Positions 31,977-42,650 of a stretch of DNA of 64,000 nt are shown piece after piece. The notes below the pieces were generated by a model, which was not told the DNA's origin, made no database searches, and worked only from the letters and a program-made list of their open reading frames with translations. Made by a program: the position numbers and the translations under genes. Position 1 is the first letter of the stretch. The number at the start of each line of letters is the position of its first letter. This DNA comes from Molanna angustata (taxonomy: Eukaryota > Arthropoda > Insecta > Trichoptera > Molannidae), in contig OY754982.1 in the NCBI GenBank assembly GCA_963576475.1, positions 10,001,546-10,065,545 of the forward strand, read 5' to 3'.

Positions 31977-32367
31977 TCCCCCTATTCAGTAACTATTGTA
32001 ACTAAAATAGGAACGTTCTAAAATTGTAGATTTTAGATTTACGGTCTTATTTCAGCGTTGTAAAATATAAACTTAGACTAAATGGAATAGGAACATACCT
32101 ATATTGGCCAGAACGTTCTTAAAAAAATACTGAATTAGACGTATTTTGAATAATTATGAAAACTATGAAATTTTCATCATTTTCATAATAATTCAAAATA
32201 CTTCTAATTCAGTAAATTTTTAAGATCGTTCCGGCCAACATAGGTACGTTCCTATTCCATTTAGTCCATGTTGATATTTTAAAACGCTGAAATAAGACCG
32301 TCAATCTAAAATCTACAATTTTAGTGTGTTCCTATTTTAGTTACAATAGTTACTGAATAGGGGGTAA
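31977..32367. mobile_element. fam-3 inverted dimer (long palindrome)
   Basis: The left arm (CCCCCTATTCAGTAACTATT to TTTTGAATAATTATGA, about 190 bp) is repeated inverted to AATAGTTACTGAATAGGGGG. Within each arm the outer part matches the left end of the fam-3 copy at 44520 and the inner part matches its right end, so each arm is an internally deleted fam-3 element and the whole is a head-to-head dimer. Confidence 0.8.
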
Positions 32368-33110
32368 TATGAAATGAAATGAATTATTTTTACATATTAC
32401 AATAATAAAAAAGTAACTATATTAAGACAATTAACTATATTAATTGTTCCTATTTGGAAAGTTACTGCCTCAATAGACGACTCTGTTCTGAGGCAGTCCT
32501 TTTTAATTTGGTCTAAGGTTACATGTCATTGAATGCAATATAATTAACAGAAATAATTAAACATAAATATGAAAGAAAAATATACAGTGACCTCTCAGTT
32601 CTTCGAACCCTAAAATTGTAGTGGAAATGATGAATGGCTCCAAGGTATGGTAGAGATTCTCAGGTTATGAAGGCAGGGAGTAGTGAATTATGTTAGGATA
32701 TTTAACAGTATATGAACACATAAAGTAAATACTTATAATTTATAAGACACTTTGCCAATAAATTAATATGCACCGACAAGGATGAAACATTAAATTTGTC
32801 ATGTATTTTGTAAAGTATCCGAAGATTGATTTGGGCGATGAAACATTTACTGCCGTTCCTCGACATCGGATCAAACATCCAGGGATCAAATAGGGTCCAT
32901 AAACCGTGGAAATCGATTTTTTATTGTCCTAATATATTATCTAAAAAGATTTAAGGCAACTTATTTGCAGACATGAAAGTATTAAATATAATATTGACGA
33001 GGGACAGTTTTCTAATAGTCGCTGACATTTATCTGTCAGCGTTTTAAAGAATAAGAAATTTGGAGGTAAAAGCATGTATTATAAATTTTTAATTCATTGA
33101 AAAAGAAAAT
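32368..33110. other. No recognised feature
   Basis: No supported element. Confidence 0.35.
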
Positions 33111-33111
33111 T

Positions 33112-33196
33112 GCATAATGGCAATAAGCCCGCCAGTGTGCATTATATTTGTTTATATTATGTACAAAAAGTTAAATAAATAAATAAAGGACATACA
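33112..33196 (+). repeat. tail-H LINE 3' end, short copy
   Basis: AATGGCAATAAGCCCGCCAG, TGTGCATTATATTTG, TTATGTACAAAAAGTTAAAT and an (AAAT)n tail. About 85 bp, heavily 5' truncated. Confidence 0.75.
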
Positions 33197-33234
33197 GTTA
33201 ATGAAATATAAGAAAACAATAGAAATATGGATTT

Positions 33235-33462
33235 TTTTTAATATTGCTTCTCGGGCAACTAACAGGTAGGTACTATTTCATACCTATATTAATTTGACAC
33301 GCATCCAATAACAAGTTGCTACATTCTGCAGACTTACGATATTAATCGTCTCACAGATCCAGACTGAAAACACAATTAAAAACTGGGTCTCCACCGGGAA
33401 TCGAACCCGGGACCTTTGGTTCAGCAGTCAGGTATCTAACCAACTGAGTCACGAAAGCCGAA
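33235..33462 (-). repeat. SINE-A copy, minus strand, nearly complete
   Basis: Reverse-strand box B is intact (plus-strand GGAATCGAACCCGGGACC), box A is seen as CCAACTGAGTCACGAAAGCC, and the body has AATAACAAGTTGCTACATTC and ATCGTCTCACAGATCCAG. Confidence 0.8.
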
Positions 33463-33539
33463 AATTAATTGGACAATTAATTAGATAGACCGACAGTTAA
33501 TTGAGGATTAAAAAGAAGGGAAATATACTTCGGAGACAT

Positions 33540-33800
33540 TTTTATTTTACTTTATTTTATTCGAAAACAAAACAGGAATACATAAAGATAAGTACATGAT
33601 AAATATAAATAGAAACAAACAACAATATGTACACCCAATAACATTGTTTCTTAATAATATGTAACTCACTACAAAAATACCAAAAAATATATACATATTT
33701 AAAAAATAACAATCAATTTCAATTATCCAATCCAGCTTCATTTTCTATTTTATAAGTATGATATTAAAAAAAAAACAAGTTCAAAATGTTTTTCTGTGAT
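33540..33800 (-). repeat. LINE-tail-like segment, minus strand
   Basis: TTTTATTTTACTTTATTTTA, then TTCGAAAACAAAACAGGAAT resembles 9830-9860; such T-rich starts are minus-strand LINE tails. The extent is uncertain. Confidence 0.35.
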
Positions 33801-34554
33801 ACATTCCTCGGAACAGGCGTGTGGGGTAGTTTATACATAAAAAAATATATTATTTTTAATTGAATAATTTTTCTTATATTTATTGTTTGAATTTGCGACT
33901 CTCATGTAATGAACTATGACGTACCAACACAACGAATTTACGTTTTACAACAAACAACTGTATTTATAACATTTAATAAATATTTTATAGATAAAGTAAT
34001 AAATAAAAAAAAATGTTTGAATGTTTATTAAAAATCCGTGTCCGTCTTTTGAAATGTAGGTACCTATGAACCTAGAGTATGTTGGTGTATTATATACATT
34101 CGTCCAGTGCCGGTGCATGTCCGAGTTTTATTATGCGAAATAAACCCAGAGTCGTAAAGACCTGAGGGTAAAGAACAATAAAAATACGTTAAGCAAACAT
34201 TAATTTCACGGTTTTGCGAACTGGACACAATGCCCTCCTCAACATACATACATACACACAGACAGACATACTGTACCTACCTACTGTACAAAATTAGACA
34301 GACATTTGATACGGGAGCCGTAAACTAGAACTACACAAGAAGAACAATCACTCAAATATATATATAGAGAGAGACAATACCATAGTACTAATAATTTTAA
34401 CAACCAGATAAAAAAGTCTTTTCTTCCTCCTCATGGGTCTCATGACTGAGAATGGAGGCTACCTTCAATCACCCAACGAATGGTCCACCGTTATGTAGGA
34501 CGGTCTTTGGCAGATGGAAAGTTTTCAATGATTGAAGATCCTGTTATTTTTTCA
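33801..34554. other. No firmly recognised feature
   Basis: A moderately GC-rich segment at 34425-34530 ends in a GAGGA-type repeat on the minus strand and could be another LINE 3' end. Not supported well enough to call. Confidence 0.3.
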
Positions 34555-34700
34555 TTGTATTTATTTTTAATCACACCATATGTACAATGACAACAACAAG
34601 TAAATTTGTACTGCCCAACTAGGAAATCCTGTTCTAGGGCTAGCAGAATTTTTAGTGACAATATAAGCAATTATGAACGAGGTGCAAGTTCTCATTCCAC
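34555..34700 (-). repeat. LINE 3' UTR, minus strand, related to 14991-15070
   Basis: Minus-strand order: CTAGCCCTAGAACAGGATTT, CCTAGTTGGGC, TTACTTGTTGTTGTC, then an AAAATAAATA tail. Confidence 0.5.
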
Positions 34701-35640
34701 ATTAAATAGGATCTCAATCTCAGTATTCTGCACTCACAACCACCACCTCAACACACATCATAAGAGGTATAGCTCACACAAAATAGATCAACCAGGGCGT
34801 TATTCCCGTTCACGAGTAATGTTTTGCGATTAGTTCCGGTAATCTTTACGTATCACAGAATGTAAAGTGAATGTTACGTATCAGGAGCTGTCATCCATAA
34901 CTACAATCTGTGAAATGAAAGAATGTGTGTACGCGTCGCTTTATGTCTTTACACAAAACTTAACACCACCTGGATATGTCACATAAAACATTGCGAATAA
35001 ATTCACCTGTCGAATGTCATACGTATTTCGATCCAATCAGAATACCCCGTTACGAACTGTGAACGGAGTTTTCTCGACATATTGCGCGGAAGTTTACGCG
35101 GCCTATAGTGTCTGCGGAAAACAGAATAATGATCTGCTATAAGAAACACATGTAGCGTAAATACTTGTGTATATTCCGCGATAAAAGAACCGGAATAGGT
35201 CCGCAGGTCCTAATGTCCACCATAATACCTGTCATCAATCCAATATCTGACGCGATTTTTCATTTCTGAACCATAGAAAAGAGACTAGTTAACTACGAAG
35301 GTGAAGTTTACATATATGAATCAAATGCGAATACTGAAGGATGCGCTATTAGTAGATTGTTGACAGGCGGCCCTTTATCTACAGTTCATTAAGTATGGAT
35401 ACATCAGCCCTCCTAGCAGTGTCTGAGTAAGTACTGAACTCACAATTTCCTATCCTGACATAGGCACGCTTGTTTTCTCTTAATAACAGTAGGTATATGT
35501 AGGTAAAATATATTTTTTAAATTCGTACTTATAAAAAAATAAAGATATACCTAATATATAACATACTGTCGGAGCATTCCAACAATGCCTAACAAATTGT
35601 TCCATGTGTTGAATATCATTGGGAATGATAACTCTCATTT
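34701..35640. other. No recognised feature
   Basis: Slightly GC-richer near 35030-35220, with no coding or repeat signature. Confidence 0.35.
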
Positions 35641-35649
35641 GGATGACAT

Positions 35650-36065
35650 TTTTATTTATCTATTTATTTAAGGGACAAAATACAGTCTTATAAAATAAAC
35701 AGAAAAAATACACTATGAAATGAAATAAAAGACGAAATACAAACATGCAATATAGATTTTTTTATAAAAGAATCAATTTTTGATGGTTTTTGTTTAATTT
35801 TCACTTTGATGACATTGTACTGTTTTGTCTGATATTTTTGTAGATACTTTTTAATTTTTTTTATAATTTAATTTCATCGTTCATTTGATATCTTTTTGAT
35901 TTTCCTTCCTTGCTTCACATATTTTTTTATTTATATTTTTGGTGTTATTATGTACATCTTCTTCATCTTTTGTCGCTCCTGAAGAAGGTTGGCGACCATC
36001 ACACCAAATTCATCCCGATCTTTCGCCGACCTATGTAAATAGTGACGCCGCATAAGGTTTCCCGA
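35650..36065 (-). pseudogene. LINE 3' ends, minus strand
   Basis: 35650-35750 starts with a (TTTA)n run and GGGACAAAATACAG, a tail-like edge. At 35950-36065 the minus strand reads KDRDEFGVMVANLLQERQK, a LINE C-terminal pattern (DRDxFxxMVANL), followed by a GAAGAAG tail. These may be two separate insertions. Confidence 0.45.
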
Positions 36066-36585
36066 ACCACTGCCTTATAGTTAAATAACTAGGAATTTTT
36101 TTTTTTACTATGATTATTATTATCCATTGTTTTCTTTTCTGGTATTTTGCTTTCAATGTATTTTTATAAAAGGCATAATATGGTGTAAATTATTAAAAAA
36201 TAAATAAACTTATTTGACCTAGGATAAACTAGTTTGATCTGAAAGCGGGTTTGGTTGGTAACATAATATAGTATATGCCTACATACTCATTAAGACGTAA
36301 ATGTAAGAAAACCGGCTATTATTTTCCCACATTAAGATTAAAATACTAAGAAACACCTGAAATACCTACACTATCCATTCTTTAAAAATTTGATGCGAAT
36401 TTCATATTTTATGATTTGGATATAAAACAATTAACAATGAGAAGGACGTACCTTTTTAAACAAAATAACATCAACGCTAATGAGTCAATTTATTCACATA
36501 TTATATTATAAGCGGTAGCGTATTAGCAATTATAATTATTCGACATAATGATATCATAAGGCGTCCCTCGGCGGTGGAATGAGCA
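36066..36585. other. No recognised feature
   Basis: AT-rich, no supported element. Confidence 0.35.
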
Positions 36586-36589
36586 CTAA

Positions 36590-36900
36590 AAAAAACCCGC
36601 TCATTAAAGTAAACATAAGTGACAAAAAAAAAAACGGTCACGTGGTGCGAACCGCCGGCTGAGAAGCGACGGGAGTGGTCTATTCGAAAATAGAACGCTC
36701 GCTTGCGACGGCCTACCGCTCGCCCGCCGACCAATCGCGTGCCGGCTGCTCGCATTCCGGCGCCGAATGCGGACGAACTTCACGACGCACCTGTCAACGG
36801 CTGTGGAAAATTCACGCTTTTAACGATTATGACATAGAACAATGGACACGGAGCCGAGCGGAGTCATCCAACATGGCGTCAATGAACGACTCAGTAAACA
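36590..36900 (+). promoter_or_regulatory. CpG-rich patch, candidate host promoter/first exon
   Basis: This is the most CpG-dense stretch in the window (for example CGCCCGCCGACCAATCGCGT, with a CCAAT box, and GGCGCCGAATGCGGACG) and it is bounded by AT-rich DNA. On the plus strand an ATG in a good insect context (ATCCAACATGG, A at 36873) opens MASMNDS, followed by TCAGTAAAC, a possible splice donor with GT at 36894. No TE word in this window matches it. No TATA box is obvious and the gene cannot be named; the opposite strand is equally possible. Confidence 0.35.
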
Positions 36901-37057
36901 CAAGACAACTCGACAATGTTGTAACGTTTATAAATTATGTAGACTTATTATTATTTCTTCATTTTATAGAGAAGGGCAGCACTGAGTCCGTGAATAAATG
37001 ATATGGAATATTTTAAACGCGTACTAAATAGATTTTAATTATCATATTCTAATTGAT

Positions 37058-37385
37058 AACCTTGACATATTCTCAAACAGCCTCAGCACCTTCAAGCGTT
37101 TGATAAAAGCAAGTCAACAATCATTATGAGATGTTTTCCCTTCTACATAATGGATTGTTTGTTAAAAATAGTTTTTCTGAAGCATGTTTTTAACAAAACA
37201 CTACCCTGTGAATGTTATAGTTACCTACCTAATTTAATTTTTATTCTTAAAGGTTTATTTTTAATCTATTATATAATTTACCTTTATATTTAGTTAACAC
37301 CTGTTAATTGAGCATTATAACTACTATGCTGATAATATTTTATGTGTATTTCTATGTTCTGTTGGTGTTTTTTTAATAAATAAAT
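37058..37385 (+). repeat. LINE-J 3' end, uninterrupted copy
   Basis: Reads DIFSNSLSTFKRLIKASQQS, L then stop: a LINE C-terminal tail. The 3' UTR passes through GGATTGTTTGTTAAAAATAG with no insertion and ends CTATGTTCTGTTGG, TTTTTTTAATAAATAAAT. It is the empty-site counterpart of 3686-9275. Confidence 0.75.
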
Positions 37386-38100
37386 CAATTATAATAATTC
37401 ATTTCTTACGCAATTCTTGCTTTTCAGGGCTGGAAGCACTGGTTCGTTAGAAGAAATTGCCACGTGGCCATAAACTCCGCACTTGCGCAGGATGCAATGT
37501 AGTATTTATTAGTATTATTTCTAAATTTTTATTTCTAAATCTTTAAAATATAATTTGTATTGAGAGTGAAGCAGTGTCCTATTCAAATTCTACATAAATT
37601 ACTAAAAAAATATTCACTACCGTGTAGACTCACCATACTTACTTAACATATATTTTTTTACTGGCCATTACGTAATTTTAGATCTCAGTTTTTATTCTTT
37701 GTCGACCGACGCTACACAAACTACTCACAAAACAATTATATTAGATGGAGTTGCTCCGACTACAATACATAGGTACAACAATTTGATAAATAGTATAAGT
37801 ATATACCATAATAGCATACATCCGTAATTTATCTCATAACACACACTTAATACCATATAACACATATACACTTACATAATATATGAACATATAGTATTAT
37901 GTTTGTCACTTTTATGTTTAATTTATATTTGTTGTATAAATATTATTAGGAAACAATAAAGTAATCATATTCCTTATACGATTATATTATTTTATTTACT
38001 TATAACATTGTACCCTTTTTGTTTTCCAAATAAATAAGTAAATGAAAAAAAATGAGAAATGAATGACATGGGCTGATCAATTCCGTTATTTATCGATCAT
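37386..38100. other. No recognised feature
   Basis: AT-rich, no supported element. Confidence 0.4.
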
Positions 38101-38104
38101 TTAG

Positions 38105-38345
38105 GTACCTATACGTACATATCACCACGGCATACCCCACAATGTTTGGTATCCAGCGACAGGTGTGAATTACCCTATATAAAGAAGCACGACACATTCG
38201 TGTATCCCCGAGCACCAGTCTCATTAAAATATAAAGACAACATTCAGAATAAGTGGTGAACCACATTGCCGAACTATATGATATGTTGTATGTACTTTCG
38301 ACTACCCGGCTCTTACGGGATACCCGTAATCGATGATATTAGAAA
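38105..38345 (+). repeat. fam-1 copy
   Basis: ATCACCACGGCATACCCC, TATCCAGCGACAGGTGTG, GAAGCACGACACATTCGTG, GAACCACATTGCCGAACTAT and GACTACCCGGCTCTTACGGG follow the order of 18090-18325. Confidence 0.75.
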
Positions 38346-38454
38346 ATAGTGGAAACACTATTCCAAGAGCCGAAGCGGTCACAGCTAAATAATGGATAGG
38401 AACAATAAAAAAAATTGTCCGTTTTTTTATATATAGGTATATAATATTATATTA

Positions 38455-38645
38455 TTCGAATATTTTTATTATTGCATATTTATAAAAAAAAAAAAAGGCA
38501 TAATTGGTGAACGTTGCGCAAGCGCATAAAGTGATCACGTAAACCAGCCGATGACAGGTCGTAAGCCCTGTAGGTGCCTTGATTTCCCGATTCTCCTACA
38601 ATAAATATTCCAACTTCGTCTCTATTGAGATAATTAAAAATCTGT
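38455..38645 (-). repeat. fam-4 copy, minus strand
   Basis: GTTGCGCAAGCGCATAAAGT, GATCACGTAAACCAGCCGAT, GTAAGCCCTGTAGGTGCC and CCAACTTCGTCTCTATTGAG are the complement of 57600-57720. The left border, TCGAATATTTTTATTATTGC, matches 57505 directly rather than inverted. Confidence 0.75.
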
Positions 38646-38702
38646 TAAAAAATTATATTATTATTTATTCAAAACATTTTTTTGAATTTGTACACTGTTA
38701 TT

Positions 38703-39245
38703 ACTCCTTACTAATATAGTGGGGAGTTATGATTTCGCAATTTTTAAGGCTATTTTTTTATTGCAGATTATCAACTATTATCATGCTGAGATTGTATTCT
38801 GAAAGATTCATCACAATGTATCTGTGTGTGTGTGCTATTGTGCTGTGTGCTATGTACTATGTACGGCGTGTTTATTTTACTTTATCGATTATAGACTAAA
38901 GTACTCATTCGATTATTTTCAAATTTTCCAAATATGTATACTCTCTTAGACCCCATTAGATCTTGAAGGATATCTGAATAGTGCTTCTCAATTTTTTGTC
39001 AACTGTCAAATAATTCAAAGCTTAGGAAAATTAAAATTTGAAATTTTTATTTTCAAATTGGTAAAAAGGCACATCACTTTCATAAAATGACATTGAAGAA
39101 TTATCACATTTTCATAATAAAATATTTAAATAAAAAATAATTTAAAAAACTCATTTCGTGAAAATGCTGAATATTTTCCATTCAAAATTTGAATAATTTA
39201 TAGAATAACTTGTTAGTGAGGAGTTTTGCGTTGGCCACAACCCAC
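38703..39245 (+). mobile_element. fam-2 repeat (about 540 bp), copy 1
   Basis: The left edge ACTCCTTACTA...TAGTGGGGAGT is itself a small hairpin; the right edge is GTTAGTGAGGAGTTTTGCG, TTGGCCACAACCCAC. Internal words TCATGCTGAGATTGTATTC, TGTACGGCGTGTTTA and CAAATTGGTAAAAAGGCAC recur at 59225 and, complemented, at 42100. The TAGTGAGGAGT/ACTCCTCACTA ends suggest a non-autonomous DNA transposon. No frame longer than noise. Confidence 0.75.
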
Positions 39246-39841
39246 TTGTTTTTTTTTTCTCTTTCCCAAAAAGCATAAAATGCTTGTGCTGAGAAAGTGA
39301 GTACACATAGAACGATTCAATTACATAAATACATAAAGACACACAAAATATATAAAATCAATTATATTATAACTTTAGGTATACAAAAAAACACCAAAAC
39401 AATAAATTAATTTATACCCCGTGATTCTATTAACCCTTTTCCTATTGTTTTACTTTAAAGTGTTTTTTTTTTTATTTCGTTACCTAGCGTAAGCGTTTTC
39501 AATTATCAACTCCCAAAAGAGGTCCGATAGTCCAAACCACTCCGAAGTCTTTAATCTGTCGGCCTATTTTGTATACTCTGCCTCACCAATTTATTTGATT
39601 ATTCAGTTCCAATTCTGAAGCGTTAATATAATTAACGATATTTTAACGGAAGATTTATACTTGGCATCGGTCCACCTCGAGAGCGACTAACTTGTCATAA
39701 TGTAATTTAATTGGGAAATAAATAATTAGATTCTGTGCGTTTTTTCATCACGTGATAGAAAATTTTAATTAATTAGAAAATATATTTTTGTTTCTTCGTA
39801 GCTGTGTGCTTTTATTTTCCGTTTGGAAGGTTATTTGATTT
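39246..39841. other. No recognised feature
   Basis: No supported element. Confidence 0.35.
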
Positions 39842-41209
39842 GATTTTATTTTTATTGGTCGATAGAGAGTTATACAGTCTACACAATTTATAAAACAGAC
39901 AATGTACATTGCTTTATCAGTGGACCAGTGAAAACTCCATGCATTATTCAATAGGATAATATTTAATTATTGGTTGATAGAGAGTTATACAGTCTTCACA
40001 ATTTATAAAACAGACAATGTACATTTCTTTATTAGTGGACCAGTGAAAACTCCATGCATTATTCAATAGGATAATATTTATTTATTTGTTGATAGAGAGT
40101 TATACATGCAGTCTACACAATGTTATAAAACAGACAATGTACATTGTTTTATTAGTAGACCAGTGAAAACTCCATGCATTATTCAATAGGATAATATTTA
40201 ATTATTGGTTGATAGAGAGTTATACAGTCTACACAAGTTATAAAACAGACAATGTACATTTCTTTATTAGTGGACCAGTGAAAACTCCATGCATTATTCA
40301 ATAGGATAATATTTATTTATTTGTTGATAGAGAGTTATACATGCAGTCTACACAATGTTATAAAACAGACAATGTACATTGTTTTATTAGTAGACCAGTG
40401 AAAACTCCATGCATTATTCAATAGGATAATATTTAATTATTGGTTGATAGAGAGTTATACAGTCTACACAAGTTATAAAACAGACAATGTACATTGCTTT
40501 ATTAGTGGACCAGTGAAAACTCCATGCATTATTCAATAGGATAATATTTATTTATTTGTTGATAGAGAGTTATACATGCAGTCTACACAATGTTATAAAA
40601 CAGACAATGTACATTGTTTTATTAGTAGACCAGTGAAAACTCCATGCATTATTCAATAGGATAATATTTATTTATTAGTTGATAGAGAGTTACATATATA
40701 GTCTACACAATTTATAAAACAGACAATGTACATTGCCTTATTAGTGGACCAGTGAATACTCCATGCATTATTCAATAGGATAATATTTATTTATTTGTTG
40801 ATAGAGAGTTATACAGCCTACACAATGTTATAAAACACACAATCTACATTGCTTTATTAGTGGACCAGTGAAAACTCCATGCATTATTCAATAGGATAAT
40901 ATTTATTTATTGGTTGATAGAGAGTTATACAGTCTACACAATGTTATAAAACAGACAATGTACATTGTTTTATAAGTGGACCAGTGAAAACTCTGTTGAT
41001 AGAGAGTTATACAGTCTACACAATTTATAAAACAGACAATCTACATTGCTTTATTAGTGGACCAGTGAAAACTCCACGCATTATTCAATAGGACAATATT
41101 TATTTATTGGTTGATAGAGAGTTATACAGTCTACACAATTTATAAAACAATGTACATTGCTTTATTAGTGGACCAGTGAAAACTCCATGCATTATTTAAT
41201 GGGATAATT
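39842..41209. repeat. Satellite-like array, 12 units of about 115-120 bp
   Basis: GATAGAGAGTTA recurs at 39861, 39976, 40091, 40211, 40326, 40446, 40561, 40681, 40800, 40916, 40998 and 41113. Units 3-7 alternate 120 and 115 bp because alternate units carry an ATGCA insertion, giving a dimeric period of about 235 bp; the eleventh unit is truncated. On the minus strand each unit ends CTATCAACCAATAAATAAAT, a LINE-like tail, and the first unit begins right at the stop codon of a LINE C-terminal frame (41208-41459). Confidence 0.92.
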
Positions 41210-41459
41210 AATATTGATACAAAAAATTACATATAATGTATAATTGATTTACTAGTACATAAAAAAATTTAAACACTAAAATAAGACAGCTGACAAAGTA
41301 CTGGGAAAGATAGGAGGAGACAGCTGTCCTAAACGCACTGAGAGAGCTCGCAGATATGTCGAGTGTATTAAAGAAAGCATTGTACAGCGTGCAAGTACGG
41401 TACAAAAAACACACGATTTGAACATTAAGAGATATAAATGTCGTCTTTAGATGATTCAA
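41208..41459 (-). pseudogene. LINE ORF2 C-terminus, minus strand, source of the satellite unit
   Basis: The minus strand reads LYNAFFNTLDISASSLSAFR, TAVSSYLS, the (L/Y)N-xLP-like, S-xxxFR-xxLxxYL ending of many Jockey/CR1-group ORF2 proteins. The stop codon at 41208-41210 is followed at once by the satellite unit. Family assignment is moderate because only about 50 residues match a pattern. Confidence 0.5.
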
Positions 41460-41940
41460 GAGCGATTACAGAAACTTAAATCTTGATGTGCCAACGAGAT
41501 TCGAACCGCTGTAAATAAAGATATGATCAATTAATTTTTAATTATTTTGGCTGCTATGCTGTCGCCAAATATCTTGAGCTGTTTCGCTGAGAAGGGGAGG
41601 ATTTGCACGCATAACGACGAAGCAAAAGACAGAAATTTAAACTCTGCGCACCCGGAAACCAGGTTTAAGATATTTGGCGAAAACTATAACATTAAAAAAT
41701 ACTTATGAATCTGAGAACCAAGCAGTAAAAAATTGCGTAGTTTTGTATTCATTGATTTTAAAACTAGAATTCTGTTTAATTATATTTGATTTAGAGTTTT
41801 TTTTAACGTAATTCTAGTTTTCAAATCAGTTTGTAAACCTACGTTTTTTTGCATATTTAATCAACTGCATTGCATTAAAAAGAAAGCGTTGTGTATTCAA
41901 ATAATTACTATTTCCTTTTTTAGATAGCAAAATATGGTGG
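41460..41940. other. AT-rich with an inverted repeat at 41571-41686
   Basis: CGCCAAATATCTTGAGC and GTTTAAGATATTTGGCG flank about 80 bp containing GAGAAGGGGAGGATTTGC. A small TIR element is possible. A weaker pair, AAAACTAGAATTC / ATTCTAGTTTT, lies at about 41760-41821. Confidence 0.45.
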
Positions 41941-41942
41941 AT

Positions 41943-42085
41943 TTAACAGCATATCCTACATTGTGGGGTAACCAACGACAGGTGTGCATTAGGCAACATT
42001 CAGAATGTGTGACAAACCTCATTGCTGAACTATACATATGTAATATGTTACCCAGATCTTACGGGACACGTGAAAACGATCATAC
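41943..42085 (+). repeat. fam-1 copy, internally deleted
   Basis: GCATATCCTACATTGTGGGG, TAACCAACGACAGGTGTGCA, CAAACCTCATTGCTGAACTA, then CAGATCTTACGGGACACG; the GGAAGCACAAC to CACCT block is missing. Confidence 0.7.
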
Positions 42086-42099
42086 CTAATAGAAAAGGG

Positions 42100-42650
42100 T
42101 TGTAGCCAACACTAAACTCCTCACTACCAAGTCACTCTAAAAATATTCAAATTTTGTATGGAAAATACACAGCATTTTCATGAAATGAGTTATGTTATGT
42201 TAAATTATTTTTGAATTAAATATTTTATTACGAAAACTTCAACGCCATTTTATGAAGTGACGAGCCATTCTGAAGATAAAAATATAAAAATTCGAGTTTC
42301 CTAAGCTTGTGATCACTTTGAAATATTTGACAGTTATAAAAATTGTGAGGCACTAATCAGATATCATTCGAAATTGGGGTCCAAGCGAGTATAAGATATA
42401 CAAATTTGCAAAAATTTAAAAGAGTCGAATGAGTACCTACCTACTGTAGTCTAATCGATAAAGTAGAATAAGCATGTCGTATATAGCACATAGTAGGTAC
42501 ACATCACACACACACACATATACATTGTGATGTAGCTTTGAGAATACAATCTCGGCATGATACTAGTTGATAATCTGCAATAAAAAAATATATTCTTAAA
42601 AATTGCTAATTCATTACTCCCCTCTATATCCCCTTGGGTTAGTGAGGAGT
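42100..42650 (-). mobile_element. fam-2 repeat, copy 2, minus strand
   Basis: Complement of the fam-2 order: GTAGCCAACACTAAACTCCT, CACTACC, later GAATACAATCTCGGCATGAT and a right edge TACTCCCCTCT...GGTTAGTGAGGAGTA. Confidence 0.75.
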
